Assembly: GCA_003132905.1 (NCBI GenBank)
Contig: PKZC01000376.1
Span: 7,359-23,568 of the forward strand
DNA: 16,210 nucleotides
Direction of reading: 5' to 3'
Source of the DNA: Bryobacterales bacterium
GTDB taxonomy: Bacteria > Acidobacteriota > Terriglobia > Bryobacterales > Bryobacteraceae
The notes beneath the pieces were generated by a model. The model ran no database searches. It was given only the letters and a program-made list of their open reading frames with translations, and was not told where the DNA came from. The translations under genes were made by a program, and so were the position numbers. Below are positions 7,386 through 13,821 of the stretch, one piece after another. Within the stretch, counting starts at the first letter, position 1, and the number at the start of each line of letters is the position of its first letter.

Positions 7386-7446
7386 CGGAGCGGTGGAGGA
7401 AACCGGTAGTGGTCGGAGGGGCCATTCCCCAGAGGTCACCGCTCCG
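7386..7446 (-). promoter_or_regulatory. Long inverted repeat in the htrA leader
   Basis: CGGAGCGGTG (7386-7395) is exactly complementary to CACCGCTCCG (7437-7446). Inside the 41-nt loop, GGGG and CCCC around CCATT can form a smaller stem. The outer stem begins 8 nt upstream of the htrA ribosome site, so if transcription starts beyond 7446 the mRNA leader would carry this structure. A second 6-bp repeat (ACCGCG 7460-7465 / CGCGGT 7474-7479) lies just further out. The pairing is seen in the sequence; a regulatory role is inference. Confidence 0.4.
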
Positions 7447-7482
7447 TCATCTGAAAGATACCGCGCTTTGGGTCGCGGTCCC

Positions 7483-7502
7483 ATACCCTGAGGTTGGTAT
7501 AT
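7483..7502. promoter_or_regulatory. Dyad ATACC-N8-GGTAT, second copy
   Basis: ATACC at 7483-7487 and GGTAT at 7496-7500, followed by AT. It has the same half-sites and the same 8-nt spacing as the dyad at 13704-13721, and both share GG-x-T just before the right arm. The TACC-N8-GGTA geometry fits a 7-2-7 NarL-type site. It sits between divergent transcription units. Confidence 0.35.
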
Positions 7503-7516
7503 TGTGACGCTCTGCT

Positions 7517-7856
7517 TTGGTATTCATCTTTTTTACTCTTTATGTTGAGGAAGGAGCGAAAGACTCGACGGCAGCGCCGGAAGTTGCCTACGCCACCAAA
7601 GTTCTACCGGGCCACTCCGTGAAAAAATACCAGGCGCATGCGATATCAATGCGGGCCGCCGCAGGCTACAGTTCCTACAGAATCCCCGTAAGCCGGGTGA
7701 GCGTCGCTGTCAAATTCGACACTCCAAGTGGCGCCCGCCCGGCCCCGCACCTACCAGGAACTGAACGTAGCGCGATTCAGGGGTGAGACGTTCCGTGTCG
7801 TCGAAGAGCACCGTAACCTGCAGGAACACAGCACGCTGACGATTCCGATCCAGTAA
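7517..7856 (+). pseudogene. Possible frameshifted remnant of an unknown gene
   Basis: Two overlapping frames look coding-like in sequence. The first opens at 7517 (TTG) and runs to a stop at 7784-7786; its middle reads VSVAVKFDTPSGARP. The second, offset by one base, is open from 7701 to a TAA at 7854-7856 and ends ELNVARFRGETFRVVEEH followed by a short polar tail. A switch of frame in the C-rich run near 7731-7750 would join them into one protein of about 112 residues. I do not recognise the product. A hairpin 35 bp after the second stop could be its old terminator. Either a decayed gene or chance open frames; support is modest. Confidence 0.3.
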
Positions 7857-7890
7857 TTCCCCAATTCTGGAGCATTTGCAAACGAAAGTA

Positions 7891-7934
7891 CGACGGGCGC
7901 AGTCTATCCGGAGTTCCCGTCGGCGCGCCCGTCG
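7891..7934. repeat. GC-rich 10-bp inverted repeat
   Basis: CGACGGGCGC (7891-7900) is exactly complementary to GCGCCCGTCG (7925-7934), with a 24-nt loop. An inner CCCGTCG at 7916-7922 can pair with the same left arm, giving two alternative hairpins. No T-run follows. It may be the end of the preceding broken frame or a structured leader for the gene at 8153. Confidence 0.45.
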
Positions 7935-8039
7935 CGATTGAGGGATTCAGTCAGTTACAGTTTATGTTTCAACGGCCAAAGTGAACATACCTGAAGTCCA
8001 GTAATTTACGTGCCGACGGCTTGGTATGAGGGGGCCTGC

Positions 8040-8077
8040 TACCTATTTCATGTGCCCTGAATTACCCGAGTACCAGT
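8040..8077 (+). promoter_or_regulatory. Cluster of three TACC-type elements upstream of the guanylyltransferase gene
   Basis: TACCTAT (8040-8046), TACCCGA (8063-8069) and TACCAGT (8071-8077) lie on the same strand 75-113 bp before the TTG start. The first matches the NarL heptamer pattern TACYYMT. Binding is not shown; this is a candidate activator region only. Confidence 0.25.
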
Positions 8078-8141
8078 ATGGAACAGCTTCCGAAACGCAG
8101 ATAAGGTGGAGCTAATGGTCGGGAACCTTCAGAGCATCGGA

Positions 8142-8146
8142 AAGGA
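8142..8146 (+). promoter_or_regulatory. Ribosome binding site that fixes the TTG start at 8153
   Basis: AAGGA with a 6-nt spacer precedes TTG. The nearest upstream ATG (8115) is in another frame, so the TTG is the best start and gives the expected N-terminus just before the nucleotide-binding loop. Confidence 0.65.
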
Positions 8147-8152
8147 ATCGTC

Positions 8153-9118
8153 TTGAATCATCAACACGTATGGGCTGTCGTTCTGGCTGGCGGCGATGGA
8201 ACCAGATTGAGATCCCTGACTCAGCTCATTTCTGGCGAAGATCGTCCTAAGCAATTTTGCAACGTCTACGGCGGCAAGACGTTACTCGCGCAAACGCGGG
8301 CTCGGTTAGCTCGCGCAATTCACCCCGAACGAACAGCGTTTGTGGTGGTGAAGGCCCACGAGAAGTTTTATAGAAACGAACTGGCGGATGTCGAGCCCCG
8401 CCAACTGATAGTCCAACCGGACAACAAGGGGACCACCACTGCGGTGATTTGCAGCCTACTGCGCATAACGGCCCTAGCTGGAGATCCGGTAGTCGCTTTC
8501 TTTCCCACCGACCATTACTACTCGAACGAGGCAGGTTTCATCTTTTCCGTCGATCGGGCGGTCAGAGTGGCACAGCATCATTCGGACACCCTGGTGGTTT
8601 TAGGCGCAGAAGCTGAACACGCGGAAGTCGATTATGGGTGGATTGAACCGGGAACCCGTTTTGGCTCCCCCTTCACGAATGCACTTCTGCGGGTACGTCG
8701 TTTCTGGGAGAAACCGTCGCATCCTACGGCTCAGGCTCTGTTCGCTCGTGGATGTTTATGGAACACGTTCGTGATGGTCGGGCGGGCATCGCTTTTTCTG
8801 GCCTTGCTGGGCAATACAATGCCGTCCGGTGTATTGAATGCGTTTATGGCGGCGCGGCCGTATTCGGAGGGCCCCACTCAATTGAAGGATCAGGAACAGT
8901 TGTGGTCATCGCTCAGCGCCGGAGATTTCTCACATCAGGTGCTTACACCCAACGCGCAACACCTCGCGGTGCTTCGAGTCGGTGATATTGGCTGGAGCGA
9001 TCTTGGAACACCGGAGCGCGTGAGAGCAGCAATGGCACGATCCGGGCTTAAGCCTTGGTGGCAGGAAGCAGCGGAACATGAGAATTCTAAAGATTTGGCT
9101 AAGACTTCTGCTGGGTAG
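8153..9118 (+). CDS. Mannose-1-phosphate guanylyltransferase-like enzyme (single domain)
   Basis: A 321-residue NDP-sugar pyrophosphorylase. The nucleotide loop VLAGGDGTRL (10-19) and RPKQF (31-35) are the GMP-type signature. FFPTDHYYS (116-124) carries the metal-binding Asp120, FWEKP (184-188) the sugar loop, CLWNTFVMVG (201-210) the family's LWN segment, and WSDLGTP (281-287) the C-terminal signature. Known reaction: GTP plus mannose 1-phosphate gives GDP-mannose, feeding glycan and exopolysaccharide synthesis in the cytoplasm. The protein lacks the phosphomannose isomerase domain found on long ManC/AlgA proteins. The LWN-TFVM variant differs from the classical LWNSG/LWNAG, so substrate is likely but not certain. 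It stands alone between a long spacer and the receiver-domain genes. Confidence 0.85.
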   Translation: MNHQHVWAVVLAGGDGTRLRSLTQLISGEDRPKQFCNVYGGKTLLAQTRARLARAIHPERTAFVVVKAHEKFYRNELADVEPRQLIVQPDNKGTTTAVICSLLRITALAGDPVVAFFPTDHYYSNEAGFIFSVDRAVRVAQHHSDTLVVLGAEAEHAEVDYGWIEPGTRFGSPFTNALLRVRRFWEKPSHPTAQALFARGCLWNTFVMVGRASLFLALLGNTMPSGVLNAFMAARPYSEGPTQLKDQEQLWSSLSAGDFSHQVLTPNAQHLAVLRVGDIGWSDLGTPERVRAAMARSGLKPWWQEAAEHENSKDLAKTSAG

Positions 9119-9145
9119 CAATAGACAGCAACCCGCGCGTCGAGA

Positions 9146-9177
9146 CCTGCAAGGCAATAGGCAGGGTGGGTCTTGTT
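9146..9177 (+). terminator. Weak hairpin and T-rich tract after the guanylyltransferase gene
   Basis: CCTGC (9146-9150) pairs with GCAGG (9161-9165) over a 10-nt loop, and a T-rich stretch begins at 9171. The stem is short and a GTGGG interrupts it from the T tract, so support is low. Confidence 0.25.
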
Positions 9178-9387
9178 TTGAAGCCTGGATCTGCGCCTAT
9201 CGTCAAAGATTGGACAATGACCGCGGGCGGCATCAAGGCTCGTGAACTGATCACTGGCAAGTTGTCTACCTGCGTTTTGCCTCTCAGAATACCGCCAGCC
9301 TAGTATTCCGAAAGTTGTCGATCATCGCTAAGCTCGAACTGGACGTTTATGGTGGAAGGACCCAAGGCCCTCTGCTGTTTTACTCAT

Positions 9388-9392
9388 GGAGG
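9388..9392 (+). promoter_or_regulatory. Strong ribosome binding site for the first receiver gene
   Basis: GGAGG with a 6-nt spacer before the ATG at 9399. It argues for this ATG against the longer in-frame TTG start at 9315, which has no such site. Confidence 0.75.
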
Positions 9393-9398
9393 TCCCGA

Positions 9399-9905
9399 AT
9401 GCTCGCGATGCTGCGCGCTCTACATTCTTTCCTAGCGGATGCTCCCAAGCGGGTTCAGGCGAACCGTCGCCGTGCTCTCCTTTGCACAAAGAGTGATGCC
9501 CAGGCGGTGACACCTCGGATCTCCATCGTCGCTCTGGTCGTCAGCGATCACGATCGCGAAGTACTGAATTGCATCTCCAATCGCGAGCCGGTGGACATAC
9601 ACTTCGCCGAATCGCACGTGGACGCCTGGGAGGCTATGAATCGATTGAACTCTCCTGTGATTTTATATGACCGTGATTGGCCCAACGCGGAGTGGCGGAC
9701 GACAGTTCAGGCTTTAGCCTCCTCGCCTCACCGTTCCTGCGTCATCTTGGCTTCCCGGGTAGCGGACGACTACCTTTGGCAGGAGCTCATACGCTGCGGT
9801 GGATACGACCTTTTGGCCAAACCGTTTCGGGCCGACGATGTTGCCCGCGCTCTCAAATTGGCTTTGTCCTATTGGAAAAGTGCAAGCGCAGCCGCCACGC
9901 AATAG
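9399..9905 (+). CDS. Stand-alone response-regulator receiver-domain protein
   Basis: A 168-residue protein with a basic N-terminal extension of about 40 residues and one receiver (REC) fold at about 41-160, and no output domain. Acidic residues are in VSDHDRE (D50, D52), the phospho-acceptor Asp is in VILYDRDWP (D91), the switch Ser is in CVILAS (S119), and the conserved Lys-Pro is in LLAKPF (K141-P142). Such single-domain receivers relay phosphate or act by protein contact. The stop TAG lies inside the ribosome site of the next, homologous gene, so the two were made as a pair. The cognate kinase is unknown; the kinase at 12206-13636 has its own regulator. The 280 bp upstream hold no clear gene. 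Confidence 0.75.
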   Translation: MLAMLRALHSFLADAPKRVQANRRRALLCTKSDAQAVTPRISIVALVVSDHDREVLNCISNREPVDIHFAESHVDAWEAMNRLNSPVILYDRDWPNAEWRTTVQALASSPHRSCVILASRVADDYLWQELIRCGGYDLLAKPFRADDVARALKLALSYWKSASAAATQ

Positions 9906-9909
9906 GAGG
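9904..9909 (+). promoter_or_regulatory. Ribosome binding site for the second receiver gene, overlapping the previous stop
   Basis: AGGAGG overlaps the TAG (9903-9905) of the first receiver gene and lies 6 nt before a TTG at 9916 in the right frame. It shows where the second gene once began and supports translational coupling. Confidence 0.65.
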
Positions 9910-9915
9910 TGTGGC

Positions 9916-10365
9916 TTGTGGCTATCTGAGTGGTTAAAAAAACGGAATACTGCGCTTTCGGAATCTGCTAACAAGCGCTTGAGGATTCTAGCCGTATCAA
10001 TTTCCCTAGACGACATTTTTCTGTTGGAATATCTGGGCAACCAGCACGGCTGGGAAACGAAGTTCGGAGACTCTCCTCAAGAGGCATTCAAGTTGGCGTG
10101 ATACGGCAGTTTCGATCTCATCCTATGCGATCGTAATCAGCACGGATATCCCTGGCGAGAGGTCATGGATCGCCTGGCGGCCGGTTCACCGCGAAGCTGC
10201 ATCCTTCTCGTCTCACCGACGAATGACGACTACCTTTGGTGGGACGTATTACATCACCGGGGCTTTGATGTGTTGATTCGCCCGCTGCGCGAAGAGATGG
10301 TTCTGCGCGCAGTCGATACTGCCATACGCTGCCTCTGCCCCATGGTGAGTTGTTCGTCAAACTAG
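9916..10365 (+). pseudogene. Second receiver-domain gene, interrupted by an in-frame TGA
   Basis: Starting from TTG with an AGGAGG site, the frame reads 61 residues (RLRILAVSISLDDIFLLEYL and on to QEAFKLA), meets TGA at 10099-10101, and continues in the same frame to a TAG at 10363-10365. The part after the stop (YGSFDLILCDRN, then PRSCILLVSPTNDDYLWWDV, then GFDVLIRPL) is the second half of the same receiver fold, including the phospho-acceptor Asp (codon 72). The SCxxLxSxxxDDYLW block matches the first receiver gene, so they are paralogues. The usual Lys-Pro is Arg-Pro here. One base change, for example CGA to TGA, would explain the stop. Either a recent pseudogene or a shortened product; a sequencing error is also possible. 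Confidence 0.7.
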
Positions 10366-10465
10366 TAGTAAAGCAATACCACCCGCCGTCGTCTATTTCT
10401 ACCAACTCGGCGTAGCAACCACTTGTTCTTCAGCAGCATCGACCAGATAGAGGCGTTGAAAGGCT

Positions 10466-11581
10466 ATGAAGAAGTCATCGAAAGCAGTTGGAGGCTTCTT
10501 CCTGGCTGCGCTGTTATCCAGCCCTGCCTGGGGCTCTTTACCCCCGCAACCCGGAACGGTCAACTACATCGAAGGTCAAGCGGCCATCGGCGCACAAACC
10601 CTCACGGAAAAATCCATGGGATCGGCGACAGTTGCGGCCGGCCAATCACTCTCAACGGAGAACGGCAGAGCGGAGATCTTGCTGGCGCCGGGCATCTTTT
10701 TAAGAGTCGATAATCATAGTTCCGTGCGGATGGTTTCGCTTGGCTTGGCCGATACGATCGTGACGCTGGAAAAGGGTCGAGCCATGGTCGAAGTTGCGGA
10801 CATCCGGCCGGAAAATAACGTTCGAATTGGTCAGAGCAACTCAAGCACGCAGTTGCTGAAGGCTGGGTTATATGACTTTGACGCGGATCGCGGCATAATC
10901 CGAGTGTTCGACGGAAGGGCCGAGGTTCAAGATGCCGGTCAGCACACTGACCTGAAGAGCGGACAGCAAATAGCCCTCAGCGCCGCGGGAAAGCTGAAGG
11001 AGCGGAAATTCGACAAGAAATCGGATATGGACGATTTCTACAGGTGGGCTAGCCTGAGGGCGTCTTATTTGGCAGAGGCTAACGTCGATCAGGCCAGGAC
11101 GTATGGGGGCGGACGCGGTTGGTCACCAAGCAGCTTTTATGGGAACGGATGGTATTGGGACCCTTCGTTTGACGCCTACACGTTCATTCCGGATGATGGC
11201 ATCTTCTTCGATCCGTTCGGCTGGGGCTTCTACTCACCATGGGATGCGTATGGAGCTCCGTACTTTGGCTACGGGTTCGGATATGGTGGCTACGGCTACG
11301 GCGGTGTCGGCTACCGTCGGCACTTCGGGCCGGGATACCATCCGGGCTACGCTGCCAGTGGCCGCGCTTCCGGGTCCGTTGCACACGCGTACCACGTTCG
11401 TGGTGCTAGCGTCGCTGGCTTCGGACGCGGCAGGAGTTTCGGCGGCGGAGGTTTCGGCGGACGTGCCGGCGGTGGCGGATTTAGTCGGGCTGGCGGCGGA
11501 GGATTCCATGGAGGTGGCGGCGGCGGATTCCATGGAGGTGGCAGCGGATTCCATGGCGGCGGCGGTGGCGGACACCGCTAG
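10466..11581 (+). CDS. Secreted FecR-domain protein with Gly/His-rich C-terminal tail
   Basis: A 371-residue protein with a Sec signal peptide (about 1-23, ending AWG). A FecR-type beta domain spans about 30-190: VAAGQSLSTENGRAEILL, then APGIFLRVDNHSSVRM, then ENNVRIGQSNSSTQLL, and a second strand set around LYDFDADRGIIRVFDGRAEV. A middle section (205-290) is rich in Tyr, Trp, Phe and Gly, with DDGIFFDPFGWGFYSPW. The last 80 residues are Gly-rich with three near-repeats of GGFHGGGG. Classical FecR proteins sense a TonB receptor and control an ECF sigma factor, but here there is no such partner, no cytoplasmic domain and no anchor. A structural or surface role is more likely (inference). Its stop is 2 bp from that of the convergent response regulator. 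Confidence 0.8.
   Translation: MKKSSKAVGGFFLAALLSSPAWGSLPPQPGTVNYIEGQAAIGAQTLTEKSMGSATVAAGQSLSTENGRAEILLAPGIFLRVDNHSSVRMVSLGLADTIVTLEKGRAMVEVADIRPENNVRIGQSNSSTQLLKAGLYDFDADRGIIRVFDGRAEVQDAGQHTDLKSGQQIALSAAGKLKERKFDKKSDMDDFYRWASLRASYLAEANVDQARTYGGGRGWSPSSFYGNGWYWDPSFDAYTFIPDDGIFFDPFGWGFYSPWDAYGAPYFGYGFGYGGYGYGGVGYRRHFGPGYHPGYAASGRASGSVAHAYHVRGASVAGFGRGRSFGGGGFGGRAGGGGFSRAGGGGFHGGGGGGFHGGGSGFHGGGGGGHR
11501..11563 (+). repeat. Short tandem repeat encoding GGFHGGG units
   Basis: GGATTCCATGGAGGTGGC occurs at 11501 and again at 11525, with a third, slightly changed copy (GGATTCCATGGCGGCGGC) at 11546. They lie in frame in the FecR-domain gene, so copy-number change by slippage would lengthen or shorten the tail without a frameshift. 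Confidence 0.75.
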
Positions 11582-11583
11582 AA

Positions 11584-12234
11584 CTACGAGGCTACACCTT
11601 TTCGCACCGCATAAAGAATCAATTCCGGAAGACTATGCAGGTTCAGTTTTTCGTGCAAATTTCTGCGATGCGTTTCGATGGTATACAGGCTGAGATTGAG
11701 CACCTGTGCGATCTCTTTATTGGACTTCAACTCGACCAGGAGCTGAAGAATCTCCCGCTCGCGAGACGTCAGCAGGTCATAGCTGTCTTCCGCTCCTCGG
11801 GTCCGGATCTCGCGCACGTAATCTTCCATCAGCATCTTGGTGATTTCAGGACTGAAGAAAGTCCTGCCTTCGTACACAGATTGGATCGCATCGATGAGGT
11901 CCCCCTCCGCGGAATCCTTCAAGAGATAACCCTTGGCTCCAGCCTTCAGCGCTCTCAGAACATAGCCTTCGTCCGAGTGCATACTGAGAATCACGATTGC
12001 GGTATTGGGTAAAGCTGCATTGATGCGCTGAGCGGCTTCGATTCCGCTCAGGTTGGGCATCGCGATGTCCAGGACCGCAACATCCGGCTCGGTTGCTTCG
12101 GCTTGTTCCACGGCCTGCCGTCCGTCCGACGCCTCTGCGACCACGCCGAATTCGGGATGACTCTCCAGCAGAAGCCGGAGACCTCGACGCATCACGGTGT
12201 GATCGTCAGCCAACAGGATGCGAATTTGTTTCAT
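11584..12234 (-). CDS. NarL/FixJ-family response regulator
   Basis: A 216-residue two-domain regulator. The receiver domain has the acidic pair D10/D11 in LLADDH, phospho-acceptor D56 in VAVLDIAMP, Ser84 in place of the usual Thr, and K106 in YLLKDS. The LuxR-type helix-turn-helix is at about 150-212 with LTSREREILQLL, SNKEIAQVL and TIETHRRNLHEKL. I chose the ATG at 12232-12234, which gives the normal MKQIRILLADDH start; the longer open frame upstream is the overlapping kinase tail. No obvious ribosome site is seen, so it may rely on coupling, with a 29-bp overlap of the kinase gene. It should bind DNA as a dimer when phosphorylated by the adjacent kinase. Confidence 0.92.
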   Translation of the reverse strand: MKQIRILLADDHTVMRRGLRLLLESHPEFGVVAEASDGRQAVEQAEATEPDVAVLDIAMPNLSGIEAAQRINAALPNTAIVILSMHSDEGYVLRALKAGAKGYLLKDSAEGDLIDAIQSVYEGRTFFSPEITKMLMEDYVREIRTRGAEDSYDLLTSREREILQLLVELKSNKEIAQVLNLSLYTIETHRRNLHEKLNLHSLPELILYAVRKGVAS

Positions 12235-13636
12235 GGGCGTACGCGCTCGTGTTCTCGTCATGCAAGGGCAATTCCCCGGTGAAGGGCAATTCCACGGACA
12301 GTATCGTTCCGCGTTCCGGCTGCGAGTGAATCTTGTATTTCCCTCCAAGGCGGGTAACACGCTCCTGTATCCCGAGCAGTCCCATTCCTTTCGTTTCCTG
12401 AACGTCAAAACCCTGCCCGTCATCCTGAATAGTCAGCAACAGGCGATCGGGCTCCTGTCGCACGCGGATACGGACGGTGGTCGCATGCGAATGCCGTGCG
12501 CAGTTGTGGAGTGCTTCCTGCACGACACGATAGATGCAAGTCTTGTACTCGTCTGGCAACTCGTCGGAATCGAGTTCCGCCGCGATGGTCACATCCATCG
12601 ACGTGGTCTTGGAGGATTCCCGGGCTTGCCATTTCAGGGCTGGAATCAATCCAAGATCATCCAACATCGACGGCCGTAGCAAAAGCGCCATATTGCGAAC
12701 CACTCGGACGGTACTTTCCACCAGGCCTTTGATCGTTTCGACATGGCGGCGTAATTGTTCTTCGGACCGTACCGCGAGCCCAGCCGAAAGATTGCGCAGT
12801 TCAATGAGAACCGCCGATAGTGACTGGCCCACTTCGTCATGCAACTCTCGCGACAGAGACCGCCGCTCGGTTTCCTGCGCCTCAACCAAGCGGGCCGAGA
12901 GTTCCTTGAGCTGGGTACGCGCTTCCGCCACATCAATATACTGGAGGCGGGCCTGTTCTTCCAGATTCAGGATCTTCCGCATGGTGAACAGAGCTAGAGC
13001 CAACCCAAGCGCGAGCGCCGCCATCAGGGTCAGCAGCAGCCGAGTCTGGAAACTCAGCAAGAGAGCGACTACCTGTTGGTTACCGGCATCTAACTGCTGT
13101 TCGTTGAGGGCGTCGATGCGGCCAGCGAGTGCTAGCATGTTCTGCCGGCGAGGAAAAACTTCGTCGCGAAGAAAAGCGTACCCAGAACGGCGCCTCTCCG
13201 CCGGGTCCCACTGGAATATCGGAGCCAATATTCCCCAATAGTCCATGAGCTCTGCCCGCAAAGCCGAATAGTGTTGGGTTTCTGTTGGTGCGACCTCGTG
13301 CCGGTAGGACTCAAGCGCGGATTCCATGTGCCGCCGCACCTCTTCAAGACTGGCTCGATACGCATCGGCTCTGACAGTGTCAGGCTCAAGCAGGTAATCA
13401 CGGACGTAGGTGCCCGAAACGTAAACATCGGACCGAATGTCGTTTAATACATGGTTTTGCGAAAGATAGCGACGCCTGATTTGATCGTCGCTCCCGCGGA
13501 ACTGGTGGAGCACGTTCAGGGCATCGATTCCGGCTAGCGCCATAATCGACAGGAGCCCGCCAAATCCAACTGCCAGCGCTAGGCGGGAGTGAAAAAACAC
13601 GCGGTCTGATGACTTTGCTCGCGAGGCTCTCACCAT
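12206..13636 (-). CDS. HisKA_3-type (NarX/DegS-like) sensor histidine kinase
   Basis: A 476-residue kinase. Two membrane segments (about 18-38 and 198-219) flank a periplasmic helical domain of about 160 residues that looks like a four-helix-bundle sensor (4HB/CHASE3 style). A coiled linker leads to the dimerisation/phospho-acceptor motif ETERRSLSRELHDEVGQ with His266. The ATPase domain has the N box VVQEALHNCARHS (N378), the G1 box DDGQGF (405-410) and the G2 box GMGLLGIQERV (417-427). The ATG at 13634-13636 has AAGG 7 nt upstream. It phosphorylates the overlapping NarL-type regulator. The gene is divergent from the RraA/efflux operon, with 185 bp between the starts. The stimulus is unknown. 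Confidence 0.92.
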   Translation of the reverse strand: MVRASRAKSSDRVFFHSRLALAVGFGGLLSIMALAGIDALNVLHQFRGSDDQIRRRYLSQNHVLNDIRSDVYVSGTYVRDYLLEPDTVRADAYRASLEEVRRHMESALESYRHEVAPTETQHYSALRAELMDYWGILAPIFQWDPAERRRSGYAFLRDEVFPRRQNMLALAGRIDALNEQQLDAGNQQVVALLLSFQTRLLLTLMAALALGLALALFTMRKILNLEEQARLQYIDVAEARTQLKELSARLVEAQETERRSLSRELHDEVGQSLSAVLIELRNLSAGLAVRSEEQLRRHVETIKGLVESTVRVVRNMALLLRPSMLDDLGLIPALKWQARESSKTTSMDVTIAAELDSDELPDEYKTCIYRVVQEALHNCARHSHATTVRIRVRQEPDRLLLTIQDDGQGFDVQETKGMGLLGIQERVTRLGGKYKIHSQPERGTILSVELPFTGELPLHDENTSAYAHETNSHPVG

Positions 13637-13693
13637 ACGATTGCCTTCATCCTAACCGAGGTCACCCTCCGGCGGAACAATCTACCTGCGTTT

Positions 13694-13723
13694 TTGTCGA
13701 AAAATACCACCCGGCTGGTATAT
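13694..13723 (+). promoter_or_regulatory. Candidate promoter and operator for the RraA-efflux operon
   Basis: A -35-like TTGTCG (13694-13699) and a -10-like TATATG (13718-13723) are 18 bp apart. The spacer and -10 are covered by the dyad ATACCACCCGGCTGGTAT (13704-13721). Each arm ends in TACC/GGTA, with 7-2-7 spacing as used by NarL-family regulators. A regulator of that family is encoded in the divergent gene pair. The dyad is seen directly; promoter and binding are inference. Confidence 0.4.
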
Positions 13724-13821
13724 GGTTTGGCACCCCAGGCATCGTATGGTATGGAGGTAAAGGATTCTTGAAGCTCCCGACTAAAGCTGTACCCCATGGG
13801 CTACAATCGCGTCCCAACGAA

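Larger units (their letters stand above)
7368..8152. other. 785-bp spacer between htrA and the guanylyltransferase gene
   Basis: This divergent spacer contains the htrA leader hairpin, a TACC-N8-GGTA dyad (7484-7499), a possibly broken reading frame (7517-7856), a GC-rich hairpin (7891-7934), and a cluster of TACC elements (8040-8077) ahead of the guanylyltransferase gene. No intact gene of normal length is convincing. Confidence 0.6.

Noticed and set aside
9166..9303. GTG-started 45-residue frame between the guanylyltransferase and the first receiver gene
   Set aside because: No good ribosome site, no recognisable motif, and it overlaps the possible terminator; not enough to call.
10099..10101. 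TGA as a selenocysteine codon
   Set aside because: Receiver domains do not use Cys/Sec here, the paralogue has no Cys at the aligned position, and I see no clear hairpin directly after the TGA. A nonsense mutation is simpler.
11234..11575. Minus-strand open frame of 113 codons, Ser/Ala/Thr-rich
   Set aside because: It is the antisense of the Gly-rich tail of the FecR-domain gene; the repeat composition keeps the frame open.
12235..12423. 63-residue N-terminal extension of the response regulator
   Set aside because: Non-homologous, Arg/Cys/Pro-rich sequence that overlaps the kinase tail; the receiver starts normally at the ATG at 12234.
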